The translations under genes were made by a program, and so were the position numbers. From assembly GCF_003951285.1 (NCBI RefSeq), contig NZ_RXFQ01000027.1, positions 1 to 64,000 on the forward strand: a DNA stretch of 64,000 bases, written 5' to 3'. Positions 35,763 through 44,903 of the stretch are shown piece after piece (within the stretch, counting starts at the first letter, position 1; the number at the start of each line of letters is the position of its first letter). Source of the DNA: Variovorax beijingensis (GTDB taxonomy: Bacteria > Pseudomonadota > Gammaproteobacteria > Burkholderiales > Burkholderiaceae_C). The notes under the pieces are model-generated. The model was not told the DNA's origin. It did not search any database and saw nothing but the letters and a program-made list of their open reading frames with translations.

Positions 35763-37547
35763 TCAAGCCGTGAACTGGAGGGCGGCCAGGCGGGCATAGA
35801 CCCCGCCTTGCGCCACCAGCGCGGCGTGCGTTCCCTGTTCGACGATGCCGCCGTGGTCCAGCACGATGATGCGGTCGGCCTTCTGCACGGTGGCCAGGCG
35901 GTGCGCAATCACGAGCGTGGTCCGGCCTTCCATGGCCGATTCGAGCGCCGCCTGCACCATGCGCTCGCTCTCCGCATCGAGCGCGCTGGTGGCTTCGTCG
36001 AGCAGCAGCAGCGGCGGGTTCTTGAGAATGGCGCGCGCAATCGCGATGCGCTGGCGCTGTCCGCCCGACAGGCGCACCCCGCGCTCGCCCAGGAAGGTGT
36101 CGTAGCCCTCGGGCAGCGCCTGCAGAAAGTCGTGCGCAAAGGCCGCGCGCGCGGCGGCATGCACTTCGTCGGCCGCGGCGTCGGGGCGGCCGTAGCGGAT
36201 GTTCTCGAAAGCGCTGGCCGAGAAGATCACGGCATCCTGCGGCACCAGGCCGATGCGGGTGCGCAGCTCGGACAGCGCGAGCGAGGCCAGCGGCGCGCCG
36301 TCGAGCAGCAGGCGGCCGGACTGCGGATCGTAGTAGCGCAGCAGCAGCTGGAACACCGTGCTCTTGCCGGCGCCGCTCGACCCCACCAGGGCCACCGTTT
36401 CGCCGGGCGCGATGTCGAGGCTGAAGTCCTTGAGCGCCGGCGTGCCGGGCCGCGAGGGGTAGTGGAAAGTCACCGCCTCGAGCTTGACGGCGCTGCCCGC
36501 CACGGGGACGGGCGCAGCCGCCGGATTCGGCGGTGAAACGATCGCCGCCGGGGCATGCAGCAGTTCCATCAGGCGCTCGGTTGCGCCGGCAGCGCGCAGC
36601 AGGTCGCCATAGACCTCGCCGAGCACGGCGGTCGCACTGGCAAGAATGGCCACGTACACCACCGTCTGGCCCAGGTGGCCGGCCGTGATGTCGCCGCGCA
36701 GCACCGCCTGGGTGCCCTGGTACAGGCCCCAGAGCAGCGCCGCCGAGGTGGCGATGATGATGAAGGCCACCAGCACCGAACGCGCCCTGGTGCGGCGCAC
36801 GGCGGTTCGAAAGGCGTTTTCGGTCGAGGCATTGAAGCGGCCGGCCTCGCGCAATTCGGCCGTGTAGCTCTGTACCACCGGAATCGCGTTGAGCACCTCG
36901 GCCGCGATGGCACTCGAATCGGCTACGCGGTCCTGGCTCGCGCGCGAGAGCTTGCGCACGCGCCGGCCGAACCACATGCTCGGCAGCACCACCAGCACCA
37001 GGATGCCCAGCACCTGGACCATCACATAAGGGTTGGTCCAGATCAGCACCGCCAGCGCGCCCACGCCCATGACCGCATTGCGCAAGCCCATGCTCAGCGA
37101 CGAGCCGACCACGGTCTGGACCAGCGTGGTGTCGGCCGTGAGGCGCGACAGCACTTCGCCGGTCTGCGTGGTTTCAAAGAATGCCGGGCTCTGGCGCAGC
37201 ACGTGGCCGTAGACGGCGTTGCGCAGGTCGGCCGTGACGCGTTCGCCGAGCCAGCTCACCGTATAGAAGCGCGCCGCCGAAAAGAGGCCGAGCGCCACGG
37301 CCACCGCGAAGAGGGCGCCGAAGTGCTCGCGCAGCGCCATGGTCTGCGCGCCCTTGTCGGTGCTCACCAGTCCGCCGTCGATCAGGCTGCGCAGCGCCAG
37401 CGGGAACACCAGCGTGGTGACGGCGGCCATCACCAGGAAGATGCCTGCCAGCACGATCTGGACGCGGTAGGGCCGAAGAAAAGGGCTCAGGCCCGACAGC
37501 GATCGGGGCGAGCCCTTGGCCGGTGAAGACAGAGGGGAAGAAGCCAT
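35763..37547 (-). CDS. MsbA-like ABC exporter (half transporter)
   Basis: A 594-residue fused membrane-ATPase half transporter. Six helices occupy about residues 25-320; the ATPase follows with Walker A GSSGAGKSTVFQLLLR (near 388), signature LSGGQRQRIAIARAIL (near 490), Walker B PLLLLDEATSALD and switch His in LVIAHRLATV. Such homodimers export lipids, peptides or drugs; this subgroup resembles Atm-like/MsbA-like exporters of unknown substrate. It is divergent from the marR-emr unit, so shared control through the operator at 37591-37616 is possible. Confidence 0.9.
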   Translation of the reverse strand: MASSPLSSPAKGSPRSLSGLSPFLRPYRVQIVLAGIFLVMAAVTTLVFPLALRSLIDGGLVSTDKGAQTMALREHFGALFAVAVALGLFSAARFYTVSWLGERVTADLRNAVYGHVLRQSPAFFETTQTGEVLSRLTADTTLVQTVVGSSLSMGLRNAVMGVGALAVLIWTNPYVMVQVLGILVLVVLPSMWFGRRVRKLSRASQDRVADSSAIAAEVLNAIPVVQSYTAELREAGRFNASTENAFRTAVRRTRARSVLVAFIIIATSAALLWGLYQGTQAVLRGDITAGHLGQTVVYVAILASATAVLGEVYGDLLRAAGATERLMELLHAPAAIVSPPNPAAAPVPVAGSAVKLEAVTFHYPSRPGTPALKDFSLDIAPGETVALVGSSGAGKSTVFQLLLRYYDPQSGRLLLDGAPLASLALSELRTRIGLVPQDAVIFSASAFENIRYGRPDAAADEVHAAARAAFAHDFLQALPEGYDTFLGERGVRLSGGQRQRIAIARAILKNPPLLLLDEATSALDAESERMVQAALESAMEGRTTLVIAHRLATVQKADRIIVLDHGGIVEQGTHAALVAQGGVYARLAALQFTA

Positions 37548-37587
37548 GGCTCGGATTCTACCGACCCTTGCCTTCGCAAAGGTGGCC

Positions 37588-37616
37588 TTGACAATAATTG
37601 CCCAGACAATTAATAT
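37588..37616 (+). promoter_or_regulatory. marR promoter with overlapping operator
   Basis: TTGACA (37588-37593), a 17-base spacer and TAATAT (37611-37616) form a near-consensus sigma-70 promoter. Between and over the boxes AATAATTG and CAATTAATA form an inverted repeat with a CCCAGA centre, a typical MarR/EmrR site. The start falls at about 37622-37625, at or just before the ATG. Confidence 0.75.
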
Positions 37617-37624
37617 TTCGACCC

Positions 37625-38161
37625 ATGAGCGATGCAGACAATCCGCAAGTCCCGCCAGCCTCCGGCGACACCGAGCGCCGGCCGGTCGATTTCTACCGTG
37701 CCGAGACCTACAAGGCCGAGGAAAGCATCGGGTATTTGATGCGCCGCATCCTGAGCGCGGTGGCCCAGGCGGTAGAAACCCGTATGTGCGAGCCCGGCAG
37801 TCCCACCTTTCCGCAATGGTTGCCGCTGTACAAGCTGCATGTCGGCGCAGCCACCACGGTGGCCGAACTCGCCCGGGCCTGCGAGCTCGACGCCGGTGCC
37901 ATGACGCGCCTGCTCGACCGCCTCGAGGCCAAGGGCCTGTGCCGCCGCGTGCGCTCGCTGGAAGACCGCCGCGTCGTCAACATCGAGCTCACCGAGGAAG
38001 GCCGCGCCGCCGCGCAGGAAGTGCCGTACGTGCTGAGCCGCGTGCAGAACGAGCACCTGGCGGGCTTCACCAGGGAAGAGTGGGAGCAGCTCAAGGGCTA
38101 CCTGCGCCGCATTCTCGACAACGCCCAGGCCCTGGCGGCCCGTGGAGATAAAAATGACTGA
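37625..38161 (+). CDS. MarR-family transcriptional regulator of the efflux operon
   Basis: A 178-residue winged-helix repressor. The DNA-binding part is seen in TVAELARACELDAGAMTRLL and the wing in RRVRSLEDRRVVNIELTEEG. It resembles EmrR/MprA regulators that release DNA on binding drug-like ligands. The ATG at 37625 lies so close to the predicted transcription start that the mRNA may be leaderless; no Shine-Dalgarno is present. It overlaps the next gene (outer-membrane factor) by 8 bases, and emrA-emrB follow, so autoregulated pump control is expected. Confidence 0.9.
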   Translation: MSDADNPQVPPASGDTERRPVDFYRAETYKAEESIGYLMRRILSAVAQAVETRMCEPGSPTFPQWLPLYKLHVGAATTVAELARACELDAGAMTRLLDRLEAKGLCRRVRSLEDRRVVNIELTEEGRAAAQEVPYVLSRVQNEHLAGFTREEWEQLKGYLRRILDNAQALAARGDKND

Positions 38162-39635
38162 ATCACTTGCCGCGCGCGCCGTGCGCCGCACCCCCGTCGT
38201 TGCCGCCGTGCTGCTTGTGGCCGCGCTGGCCGGCTGTGCCGACATGGCCGGCATCGGCTCGGAGGCCCGGCTGCGCGACGCCGCGTCGCTCGGCATTGCC
38301 GCGGACCGCAGCGCCGCCGCCGTGCCGGGCGTCGAGCGCCAATGGTGGCTGGCCTTTGGCGATGCGCAGCTCAACGCGCTGATCGACCAGGCCGTGGCCG
38401 GCAATCCGAACCTGCAGGTGGCGCGTGCACGGCTCGCGCGCGCGCAGGCTTCCGCGGACATCGCCGGGGCGGCACTGAAGCCCAAGGTCAATGGCGAACT
38501 CGACCTGAACCGCCAGAAGTTCAACAGCAACTACATCTACCCCGAGCCGCTCGGCGGCTCCACGCAGAACATCGGCCTGCTGCAGCTCGGCGCGAGCTGG
38601 GAGCTCGACTTCTTCGGCAAGAACCGCACCGCGCTCGAAGCCGCCATCGGCAGCGCCAACGCCGCGGCAGCCGATGCCGATGCCGCGCGCGTGCTGCTGG
38701 CCAGCAACGTGGCGCGCAGCTACTTCCAGTGGGCGCGCCTGAACGAGCAGCTCGGCGTGGCCCGGCGCACGCTGGCCCAGCGCGAGGAAACGCTCAAGCT
38801 GGTGCGCGACCGCGTGTCCGCCGGCCTCGATACCCGCCTCGAACTGCGCCAGAGCGAAGGCGGCCTGCCCGAAGCGCGCCAGCAGATCGAAGCCCTTGGT
38901 GAGCAGATCGCGCTGCAGCAGCACGCGCTCGATGCGCTCGTGGGCCGGCCCGATGCGTCCACATCGCTCAAGCCGCCGATGCTGGAGGCCGTCAAGCCGA
39001 TCGCGCTGCAGGCCAGCATTCCGGCCGACCTGCTGGGCCGCCGCGCCGACATCGCCGCCGCGCGCTGGCGCGTCGAGGCCGCCACCAGCGACGTGGCCAA
39101 CGCCAGGACCCAGTTCTATCCCAACGTGAACCTCACGGCCTTCGTCGGCTTCCAGAGCCTGGGTTTCGGCAAGCTGCTCAAGTCGGGCAGCGAGCAGTGG
39201 GGCGTGGGCCCCGCGATCCACCTGCCGATCTTCGAAGGCGGCCAATTGCGCGCCAACCTGCGCGGCAAGGCAGCCGACCTGGACGCTGCGATCGAGAGCT
39301 ACAACGCCACGGTGCTCGATGCGGTGCATGACGCGGCCGACCAGGTGTCCAGCGCCCAGTCGATCACGCGCCAGCAGGCCGAGCAGCGCGCCGCGCAGGC
39401 CGCCGCCGAAGGGGCCTACGACATCGCCGTGCAGCGCTATCGCGCGGGCCTGGGCAACTACCTCAACGTGCTGACCGCCGAAACCGCGGTGCTCGCGCAG
39501 CGCCGGCTGGCGGTCGACCTGGCCGCGCGCGCGCTCGACACGCAGGTGGGCCTGGCGCGCGCGCTCGGCGGCGGCTGGCAGCCGCCGGCAACCGCCACCG
39601 CCACGGCGCCCGCCTCATCTGCCGCATTGAACTGA
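38154..39635 (+). CDS. Outer-membrane efflux lipoprotein (OprM/NodT family)
   Basis: A 493-residue TolC-like channel. It has a lipoprotein signal (VVAAVLLVAALAGC, lipidated Cys near residue 26) and two duplicated outer membrane efflux repeats (for example NPNLQVARARLARAQA; DLLGRRADIAAARWRVEAAT; GLGNYLNVLTAETAVLAQRR). The ATG at 38154 has GGAG seven bases upstream and overlaps marR by 8 bases. Together with EmrA and EmrB it makes a complete tripartite pump. The Ala/Thr-rich tail is low complexity. Confidence 0.92.
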   Translation: MTESLAARAVRRTPVVAAVLLVAALAGCADMAGIGSEARLRDAASLGIAADRSAAAVPGVERQWWLAFGDAQLNALIDQAVAGNPNLQVARARLARAQASADIAGAALKPKVNGELDLNRQKFNSNYIYPEPLGGSTQNIGLLQLGASWELDFFGKNRTALEAAIGSANAAAADADAARVLLASNVARSYFQWARLNEQLGVARRTLAQREETLKLVRDRVSAGLDTRLELRQSEGGLPEARQQIEALGEQIALQQHALDALVGRPDASTSLKPPMLEAVKPIALQASIPADLLGRRADIAAARWRVEAATSDVANARTQFYPNVNLTAFVGFQSLGFGKLLKSGSEQWGVGPAIHLPIFEGGQLRANLRGKAADLDAAIESYNATVLDAVHDAADQVSSAQSITRQQAEQRAAQAAAEGAYDIAVQRYRAGLGNYLNVLTAETAVLAQRRLAVDLAARALDTQVGLARALGGGWQPPATATATAPASSAALN

Positions 39636-39678
39636 ACTGAACTGAATCGACTTTTTCGTCTTCGGAAAGAACTCCATC

Positions 39679-41019
39679 ATGAGCGACAACAACACTCCGA
39701 CGCCCGCTGCAGCCAACGCTTCCGCAGCTCCTGAAGCACCCGCTGGCAACGGCAAGCGCCGCCGCGCGCTGACCGCACTGGCGGCCGTGGTGATCGTCGC
39801 CGGCGGTGGCTGGGGCCTTTACGAATGGCTGGTGGCCAGCCACTACGAGGACACCGACAACGCCTACGTGCAGGGCAACGTGATCCAGATCACGCCGCAG
39901 ATCGGCGGCACCGTCATGGCCATCAACGCCGACGACACTGACTTCGTGAAGGCCGGCCAGCCGCTGGTGCAGCTGGACCCCGCCGATGCGAAGGTGGCGC
40001 TCGAGCAGGCCGAGGCCGCGCTCGCCCAGGCCGTGCGCCAGGTGCGCACGCTCTACGCCAACAACGGTTCGCTGGCCGCGCAGGTCACGCTGCGCCAGGC
40101 CGACATCGTCAAGGCGCAGAGCGACATCGCCAAGGCGCAGGACGACTTGCAGCGCCGCCGTGCGCTCTCGGGCAACGGCGCGGTCTCGAAGGAAGAACTC
40201 AACCATGCCGAAACGGCGCTCGACAACGCGAAGAGCCAGCTCGCCGCTGCGCAGGCCGGCGTGGTGGCCGCGCGCGAAGCGCTGGCCAGCAACCAGTCGC
40301 TGACCGAAGGCACCAGCGTGGCCCAGCACCCGAGCGTGCAGGCCGCCGCCGCCAAGGTGCGCGAGGCCTACCTGGCCACGCAGCGCGTGGCCATGCCCGC
40401 GCCGGTCGACGGCTACGTCGCCAAGCGCACCGTGCAGCTCGGCCAGCGCGTGGCGGCCGGCACGCCGATGATGTCGATCGTGCCGCTGAACCAGCTGTGG
40501 GTCGACGCCAATTTCAAGGAAGTGCAACTGCGCAACATCCGCATCGACCAGCCCGTGAAGCTCACGGCCGACGTCTACGGCAAGAAGGTGGAATACACCG
40601 GCAAGGTCGCGGGCCTGGGCGTGGGCACCGGCAGCGCCTTTGCGCTGCTGCCCGCGCAGAACGCCACCGGCAACTGGATCAAGGTGGTGCAGCGCGTGCC
40701 CGTGCGCATCGCGCTCGACCCCGAGCAGCTCAAGGCCAACCCGCTGCGCATCGGCCTGTCGATGGATGCCGAGATCGACATCTCGCAGAAGGGCGGCAAG
40801 ATGCTGGCCGACGCGCCGCGCGCCACCGCCATTTCGCAGACGCAGGTCTACAGCAAGCTCGACCACGGCGCCGATGCCGAAGTCGAGCGCATCGTGGCCG
40901 CGAATCTCGGCCGTGGCGCGCCGACGGCCGCCGCAGCGCCGGCGGCGGGCCGCTCCGCCACGCCTGCGGCAACGGCCGGAACCGCGGCCCACGGCGCTTC
41001 GCAGTCCCATCCCGGCTGA
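39679..41019 (+). CDS. emrA: EmrA-like membrane fusion protein (HlyD family)
   Basis: A 446-residue periplasmic adaptor anchored by one N-terminal helix (about 34-54). The biotinyl-lipoyl halves (GNVIQITPQIGGTVMAINAD and AMPAPVDGYVAKRTVQLGQR) flank a long coiled-coil hairpin (about 100-215). The Ala-rich C-terminal 50 residues are extra. AAAGAACTCC precedes the ATG. It links the MFS pump EmrB to the outer-membrane channel. Confidence 0.93.
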   Translation: MSDNNTPTPAAANASAAPEAPAGNGKRRRALTALAAVVIVAGGGWGLYEWLVASHYEDTDNAYVQGNVIQITPQIGGTVMAINADDTDFVKAGQPLVQLDPADAKVALEQAEAALAQAVRQVRTLYANNGSLAAQVTLRQADIVKAQSDIAKAQDDLQRRRALSGNGAVSKEELNHAETALDNAKSQLAAAQAGVVAAREALASNQSLTEGTSVAQHPSVQAAAAKVREAYLATQRVAMPAPVDGYVAKRTVQLGQRVAAGTPMMSIVPLNQLWVDANFKEVQLRNIRIDQPVKLTADVYGKKVEYTGKVAGLGVGTGSAFALLPAQNATGNWIKVVQRVPVRIALDPEQLKANPLRIGLSMDAEIDISQKGGKMLADAPRATAISQTQVYSKLDHGADAEVERIVAANLGRGAPTAAAAPAAGRSATPAATAGTAAHGASQSHPG

Positions 41020-41049
41020 TCGCCATTCACGGTTCCCGAGGCAAAGCCA

Positions 41050-42612
41050 ATGGCCACTGCTGCTCCCGCCTACGTCGCGCATCCGCCGCTCGAGGGCGCC
41101 GCCCGCGTCTGGGGCACGATCGCGCTGTCGGCCGCCACCTTCATGAACGTGCTCGACTCGTCGATCGCGAACGTGTCGCTGCCGGCCATCTCCGGCGACC
41201 TTGGCGTGAGCACCACGCAAGGTACCTGGGTCATCACCAGCTTCGCGGTGGCCAACGCCATCGCGGTGCCGCTCACGGGCTTCATGACGCAGCGCTTCGG
41301 CCAGGTGCGCCTGTTCATGGCGAGCGTGATCCTGTTCATGGTCGCCTCGCTGCTGTGCGGCCTAGCACCGAACATGACCACGCTGATCCTGTTCCGGGCG
41401 CTTCAAGGCTTCGTCGCGGGGCCGATGATTCCGCTGTCGCAGACGCTCTTGCTGTCGAGCTATCCGCGCGCCAAGGCGGGCCTCGCGATGGCGATGTGGT
41501 CGATGACCACGCTGGTCGCGCCGGTGATGGGGCCGCTCTTGGGCGGCTGGATCACCGACAACATCTCGTGGCCGTGGATCTTCTACATCAACATCCCGGT
41601 CGGCATCGTCGCGGCCGCGATCACCTGGGCGCTCTACCGCAAGCGCGAGAGCAGCACGCACAAGGTGCCGATCGACGCCATCGGCCTCGCGCTGCTGGTG
41701 CTGTGGGTCGGCTCGATGCAGCTCATGCTCGACAAGGGCAAGGAGCTCGACTGGTTCCACTCGCCCGAGATTGTCACGATGGCGGTGATCGCGGTGGTCG
41801 GCTTCGCGTTTTTCCTGATCTGGGAGCTGACCGACAAGCACCCGGTGGTCGACCTGTCGCTCTTCAAGCGCCGCAACTTCTGGTCGGGCGCCGTGGCCAC
41901 GGCCGTGGCCTATGGCCTGTTCTTCGGCAACGTGGTGCTCTTGCCGCTGTGGCTGCAGCAATGGATGGGCTACACCGCCACGCAGGCCGGCATGATCATG
42001 GCGCCGGTGGGGCTGCTGGCCATCTTCTTCTCGCCGGTGGTCGGGCTCACGGTGGCCAAGATCGACCCGAGGCGCTACGCCACCTTCTCATTCCTGGTGT
42101 TTGCGCTGGTGCTGTGGATGCGGTCGAACTTCAACACGCAGGCCGACTTCGTGACGATCATCATCCCGACGATCATCCAGGGCATCGCGATGGCGTTCTT
42201 CTTCATTCCGCTGGTGACCATCACGCTCTCGGGCCTCACGCCCGACCGCATCGCGGCCGCGTCGGGGCTGTCGAACTTCCTTCGCATCACCGCGGGCGCC
42301 ATGGGCACGTCGATCACCACCACGCTGTGGGAGAACCGCGCGGCGCTGCACCACTCGCAGCTCGCGGAGTCGGTGAACCAGGGCAACAACGCGGCGACCA
42401 GCGCGATGTCGGGGCTTGCGAGCAGCGGCCTGAGCACCGAGCAGGTGATGGGCCAGATCAACCGCATCGTCGACCAGCAGTCCTTCATGCTGGCCACCAA
42501 CGACATCTTCTATGCGTCGGCGATCCTGTTCCTGCTGCTGATTCCGCTGGTGTGGCTGGCCAGGCCGCAGCGCGGCGGTGCGGGCGGCGACGCCGCAGCC
42601 GGCGCGCATTGA
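41050..42612 (+). CDS. emrB: EmrB-like DHA2 MFS multidrug transporter
   Basis: A 520-residue proton-coupled drug exporter with 14 predicted helices. DHA2 marks are visible: NVLDSSIANVSLPAISGDLG, WVITSFAVANAIAVPLTGFM, the antiporter motif near PLLGGWITDNISWPWIFYIN. The length matches EmrB (about 512). Last gene of marR-omf-emrA-emrB. Substrates cannot be told; the MarR context suggests lipophilic acids or uncouplers as inducers. Confidence 0.94.
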   Translation: MATAAPAYVAHPPLEGAARVWGTIALSAATFMNVLDSSIANVSLPAISGDLGVSTTQGTWVITSFAVANAIAVPLTGFMTQRFGQVRLFMASVILFMVASLLCGLAPNMTTLILFRALQGFVAGPMIPLSQTLLLSSYPRAKAGLAMAMWSMTTLVAPVMGPLLGGWITDNISWPWIFYINIPVGIVAAAITWALYRKRESSTHKVPIDAIGLALLVLWVGSMQLMLDKGKELDWFHSPEIVTMAVIAVVGFAFFLIWELTDKHPVVDLSLFKRRNFWSGAVATAVAYGLFFGNVVLLPLWLQQWMGYTATQAGMIMAPVGLLAIFFSPVVGLTVAKIDPRRYATFSFLVFALVLWMRSNFNTQADFVTIIIPTIIQGIAMAFFFIPLVTITLSGLTPDRIAAASGLSNFLRITAGAMGTSITTTLWENRAALHHSQLAESVNQGNNAATSAMSGLASSGLSTEQVMGQINRIVDQQSFMLATNDIFYASAILFLLLIPLVWLARPQRGGAGGDAAAGAH

Positions 42613-42628
42613 GGGCGCGCGTTCTTCT

Positions 42629-43828
42629 TCAGGCGCCGAGTATCCGCAGCACGTCGTAGCACGCCCCCATGGTGTGATAGTCGGTCTTGCCGGCGGGGCT
42701 TTTTTCGTCGCTGATCTTGCGGTTGTCGGGCGCGAGGATGCGGTACCAAGCGCCGTGGCGGTGGTCGACGAAATGCGCCCAGCTGTAGGCCCAGATGCGG
42801 TCGTACCAGCTCCAGTAACCGGCATCGCCAGTGCGCACGGCCAGCAGGGCCGCGGCGGCAAAGCTCTCGGCCTGCACCCAGAAGTACTTGTCGCCGTCGC
42901 ACACCGCGCCGTCGGGGCCGAATCCATAGGCGAGGCCGCCATGCGCCGCATTCCAGCCGCGGAGCATCGCGGTGTCGAAGAAGTGCCTGGCGCGCAGCAC
43001 GGCCCAAGCCGCTTCGCGGCCCGCGGCAACGAGCGCACGCTCCAGCTGCAGCAGCAGCTTGGCCCATTCAGTGAGATGGCCGGTCTGGAAGCCCCAGGGC
43101 CGGAAGATGTTGCTCTTGTCGCCGCGGTTGTAGTCCCAGTCGACCGACCAGTCTTCGCGGTAGTGCTCCCAGACCAGCCCGCCGGCCAGCGCGGCCTGCC
43201 GGCCCGTGATCGACTCCGCCAGCGCGAGCGCGCGATCGAGATAGCGCGCATCCCGCGTGGCCTCGAAGGCCGCAAGCATCGCCTCGCAGGCGTGCATGTT
43301 GGCGTTCTGGCCGCGGTACGCACCCACATGCCAATCGGCGGTGGCTTCGTCGGCATAGAGCGCGTGCTGCGGCTCCCAGAAATGCTGTTCCATCAACTGC
43401 CACGTGTCTTCGAGCCCCGCGCGCGCCTCCTCGATGCCGGCCATGAGCGCGTGCGCATGCGCGAGCAGCACGAAGGCCAGGCCGTAGCAATGCTGCGTGC
43501 CGTCCTGCACGGTGGCGCGGCCGTCGTGCCAGTCGATCTGCCATGCGTAGCCGCCGCCCGGCTGCGCATGCGCGCGCTGCACGAAAGCCAGGCCGTGGCG
43601 CGCAGCGTCGAGGTGCTTTGGATCCCCGAAGCGCCGATACGCCATCGCATGGTTGAAGACGAAGCGCGTGCTGCTGACCAGGTGGCGCGTGCGCCGGTCG
43701 TACACCGTGCCGTCGTCCTTGAAGAAGTGGAAGAAGCCACCTGATGGGTCGCGGCTGACCGGCTCATAGAAGGCCAGCGTGTGCAGGATGTGGCCGATCA
43801 GGAATTCGGGCGAGCGGAAGTTCGGCAT
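42629..43828 (-). CDS. AGE-family sugar epimerase/isomerase
   Basis: A 399-residue (alpha/alpha)6-barrel enzyme of the N-acylglucosamine 2-epimerase family. Family features: FFHFFKDDGTVYDRRTRHLV, RFVFNHAMAYRRFGDP, GLVWEHYREDWSVDWDYNRG, RPWGFQTGHLTEWAKLLLQL and KYFWVQAESFAAAALLAV, which carry the catalytic histidines. The fold serves N-acylglucosamine epimerase, mannose isomerase and cellobiose epimerase; the RPWG/GHxxEW pattern favours an aldose-ketose isomerase such as YihS or mannose isomerase, but this is not certain. ATG at 43828. It stands alone and is divergent from livG. Confidence 0.85.
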   Translation of the reverse strand: MPNFRSPEFLIGHILHTLAFYEPVSRDPSGGFFHFFKDDGTVYDRRTRHLVSSTRFVFNHAMAYRRFGDPKHLDAARHGLAFVQRAHAQPGGGYAWQIDWHDGRATVQDGTQHCYGLAFVLLAHAHALMAGIEEARAGLEDTWQLMEQHFWEPQHALYADEATADWHVGAYRGQNANMHACEAMLAAFEATRDARYLDRALALAESITGRQAALAGGLVWEHYREDWSVDWDYNRGDKSNIFRPWGFQTGHLTEWAKLLLQLERALVAAGREAAWAVLRARHFFDTAMLRGWNAAHGGLAYGFGPDGAVCDGDKYFWVQAESFAAAALLAVRTGDAGYWSWYDRIWAYSWAHFVDHRHGAWYRILAPDNRKISDEKSPAGKTDYHTMGACYDVLRILGA

Positions 43829-44045
43829 GGAAGTAGGGGTTCGAACCGATGAGTCATTGTCATTGTGACGACAGTCGTGCGCTGCCGGAGACAGCCGCCG
43901 AAGGCAGGTTGCACTGCAGCATAGGCATTTGCCCCAGTATGCAAGCGGGAGGCGGCCACGAACAATCGGTCCGCGCTCGACAGTGGCGCGATGAGATGGA
44001 CCGCATGACCGACATATCTTTCCTGAACCCGGGCGACTTCGCGAG

Positions 44046-44816
44046 ATGAGCGACGTCATCCTCGAAACACGCCAGCTCACCAAGGAATTCAAGGGGTTCA
44101 CTGCGGTCAGCAAGGTCGATCTCTCGGTGGTGCGCGGCTCGATCCATGCGTTGATCGGCCCGAACGGCGCCGGCAAGACCACCTGCTTCAACCTGCTCAC
44201 CAAGTTTCTCGAACCCACCAGCGGCACGATCCTGTTCAACGGGCACGACATCACGGGCGAGCGGCCGGCGCAGATCGCGCGGCGCGGCATTATCCGCTCG
44301 TTCCAGATATCGGCGGTGTTTCCGCACCTCACGCTGCTGGAGAACGTGCGCCTCGGGCTGCAGCGCGCGCTCGGCACTTCGTACCATTTCTGGAAGAGCG
44401 AGAAATCGCTCGAGCCGCTCAACACACGCGCCCGCGAACTGCTTGCGGAGGTCGGCCTGGCGCACGAGGCCGGCGAGCTCACGGTGAACCTGCCCTACGG
44501 CCACAAGCGCGCGCTCGAGATCGCAACAACGCTGGCCATGGACCCCGAACTGATGCTGCTCGACGAACCCACGCAGGGCATGGGCCATGAAGACGTGCAC
44601 CGCGTGGCCGAACTCATCAAGCGCGTGTCGGCCGGCCGCACCATCCTGATGGTCGAGCACAACATGAGCGTGGTCTCGACCATTGCCGACACCATCACGG
44701 TGCTGCAGCGCGGCGCCGTGCTGGCCGAAGGGCCGTACGCGGAGGTCTCCAGGAATCCGCAGGTGATGGAGGCCTACATGGGCACCACCGACGGCCAGCT
44801 TCAAGGGGCACATTGA
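44046..44816 (+). CDS. livG: Branched-chain amino-acid ABC ATPase LivG
   Basis: A 256-residue ATPase of the HAAT family. Walker A GPNGAGKTTCFNLLTKFLEP, signature-region LPYGHKRALEIATTLA (LPYG variant), Walker B ELMLLDEPTQGMGHED and switch His in MVEHNMSVV. The LivG insertion around residues 95-135 is present. First gene of livG-livF-livK-livH-livM. The 217-base gap to the divergent epimerase gene has no clear promoter match. Confidence 0.93.
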   Translation: MSDVILETRQLTKEFKGFTAVSKVDLSVVRGSIHALIGPNGAGKTTCFNLLTKFLEPTSGTILFNGHDITGERPAQIARRGIIRSFQISAVFPHLTLLENVRLGLQRALGTSYHFWKSEKSLEPLNTRARELLAEVGLAHEAGELTVNLPYGHKRALEIATTLAMDPELMLLDEPTQGMGHEDVHRVAELIKRVSAGRTILMVEHNMSVVSTIADTITVLQRGAVLAEGPYAEVSRNPQVMEAYMGTTDGQLQGAH

Positions 44817-44820
44817 TATG

Positions 44821-44903
44821 AACCCCCACGCTCCTCACTTCGTGTATGCGCTGCCCCCCGAGGGGGCGCGGGCCTCCTTTGGGGCGGCCCGGCAGGAGGC
44901 CCC
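44821..44903 (+). repeat. GC-rich intergenic repeat, copy B
   Basis: Shares the skeleton CCCCCA.GCTCC..CACTTCGTGT, a CCCCC/GGGGG stem and GCGGCCCGGC with the segment at 14214-14335, in opposite orientation. Here it fills the livG-livF gap and supplies the livF ribosome binding site. Confidence 0.55.
44870..44902 (+). promoter_or_regulatory. Hairpin that hides the livF ribosome binding site
   Basis: GGGCCTCCT (44870-44878) pairs perfectly with AGGAGGCCC (44894-44902) over a 15-base loop. The 3' arm contains the AGGAGG Shine-Dalgarno, four bases before the livF ATG at 44904. The fold would reduce livF translation unless ribosomes leaving livG or a factor open it. Confidence 0.7.
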
